Of a stretch of 5,600 bases of DNA, positions 4,958-5,600 are shown piece after piece (positions within the stretch are counted from its first letter, which is position 1; every line of letters starts with the position of its first letter). The position numbers and the translations under genes are program-made. The stretch is taken from contig JAUILJ010000588.1 in NCBI GenBank assembly GCA_030433055.1, positions 1-5,600 of the forward strand. The letters are read 5' to 3'. Below the pieces are notes generated by a model. It was given only the letters and a program-made list of their open reading frames with translations, was not told the origin of the DNA and ran no database searches. This stretch comes from Polyangia bacterium. Lineage in GTDB: Bacteria > Myxococcota_A > Polyangia > Polyangiales > Polyangiaceae.

Positions 4958-5600
4958 AGTCCGACCCAGCACCGAGCGCCGAAGAGCGGCTAGTCGTGGG
5001 GCTCCAGCCGGTCCGTGAGGCCATCCGAGTCCACGGAACGGGGCTCACGCGCGTCCTGGTGGACAGCAGAAAGCTCCCGCGACTCGAGGCGCTCGCCCGC
5101 TACGCCACCGACCAGGGGGTGCTCAAGGTCGAGCGCGTGCGCCGCGGAGAACTCGATCGGCTCGCCCGAGGTGCCAGCCACCAGGGCGTCGCCTGCCTGG
5201 CCCCACACTTACGACTACTGCCCCTCGAGCGCGTGCTCGCCCCGGAGGAACAGCTCATCCTGGCCCTCGACGGGATCCAAGACCCTCAGAACTTCGGCGC
5301 GATCATCCGCAGCGCGGTGGCCATCGCCCAGGCGCCGATCCTGTGGCCGGAGAGCTCTTCGGCTCCCCTAACCCCTGCGACCTTTCGGGCATCCGCGGGC
5401 GCGATCGAGCACGCTCAGCTGGTGCGGGTCCCCTCCCTCGGAACGGCGCTCCAGCAAGCCGCTGCCGCAGACTTCGAGGTCATCGGGCTCGACGCCAACG
5501 CCCCAAAAACTTTGCGGGAACTGCCCCTCGGACCGAAGATAGTCCTCGTCCTCGGGGCGGAAAGGGTAGTCCAGGGCGAAGTCGTGGAGCGCGGCGAACA
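4954..5600 (+). CDS. rlmB: SpoU/TrmH-family RNA 2'-O-methyltransferase, RlmB-like (3' end outside window)
   Basis: A SAM-dependent ribose methyltransferase of the SPOUT (trefoil-knot) superfamily; RlmB methylates G2251 of 23S rRNA. The 215 visible residues show an L30e-like substrate-binding domain (about 13-84, with VVGLQPVREAI and the conserved SHQGVA at 75-80), then the catalytic domain with motif 1 DPQNFGAIIRSA (Asn113, Arg119) and FRASAGAIEH at 144-153. Motif 2 begins LVLGAE (198-203) but continues RVVQGE where the family normally has a Gly-x-Gly run, a departure noted separately. Motif 3 lies beyond the window. The two-domain layout fits RlmB/TrmH group 3 rather than one-domain TrmL or TrmH; exact target is inferred. 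The ATG overlaps the pyrF stop by ATGA and there is no strong independent ribosome site, so it is probably translated by coupling from pyrF. Confidence 0.9.
   Translation, partial: MKSDPAPSAEERLVVGLQPVREAIRVHGTGLTRVLVDSRKLPRLEALARYATDQGVLKVERVRRGELDRLARGASHQGVACLAPHLRLLPLERVLAPEEQLILALDGIQDPQNFGAIIRSAVAIAQAPILWPESSSAPLTPATFRASAGAIEHAQLVRVPSLGTALQQAAAADFEVIGLDANAPKTLRELPLGPKIVLVLGAERVVQGEVVERGE

Noticed and set aside
3194..4972. A 592-codon open frame on the minus strand covering both the coiled-coil gene and pyrF.
   Set aside because: It is antisense to two well-supported genes, one with full OMP decarboxylase motifs. Its translation is rich in Arg, Leu, Gly and Cys with no domain. Long antisense frames are expected where GC-biased codons exclude stops on the other strand.

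Overview
The window comes from a high-GC Gram-negative bacterium. Coding frames end mostly in G or C. A Mla-type ABC/MCE lipid-transport module, a Gly/Ala/Asn-rich putative lipoprotein with a short cysteine-spaced motif, and a highly charged coiled-coil membrane protein together suggest Myxococcota/Deltaproteobacteria, perhaps Polyangiales. The lineage is an inference from protein style, not a database result.

Layout: (1) 1-1640, plus strand: the 3' part of an ABC-transporter ATPase (MlaF type), then after 30 bases a complete membrane-anchored MCE/MlaD-family protein, closed by a strong rho-independent terminator at 1665-1700. (2) 1756-2388, minus strand: a convergent gene for a putative secreted lipoprotein whose C-terminal half is a low-complexity NGG(T/S/A)AG repeat. 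(3) 2389-3226: about 840 bases with no convincing gene, holding a cluster of short perfect hairpins around 2803-2933 and a weak promoter-like pair just before two of them. (4) 3227-3988, plus strand: an unrecognised coiled coil - transmembrane - coiled coil protein ending in a four-cysteine tail, followed by two adjacent GC-rich hairpins (4004-4055). (5) 4205-5600, plus strand: pyrF (orotidine 5'-phosphate decarboxylase) overlapping by ATGA a SpoU/TrmH-type RNA 2'-O-methyltransferase (RlmB-like) that runs off the window.

The ATPase and MCE protein should act together in phospholipid movement between inner and outer membrane. pyrF makes UMP; its partner modifies RNA, and the 4-base overlap suggests translational coupling rather than a shared pathway. 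The lipoprotein and coiled-coil genes have no assignable function. I see no mobile element, CRISPR array, tRNA or rRNA. Most of the window is ordinary chromosome. The items most worth a second look are the coiled-coil protein with its CxC-x6-CxC tail, the hairpin-rich gap, the abrupt end of the Gly-rich protein, and departures from conserved motifs in the ATPase and the methyltransferase.
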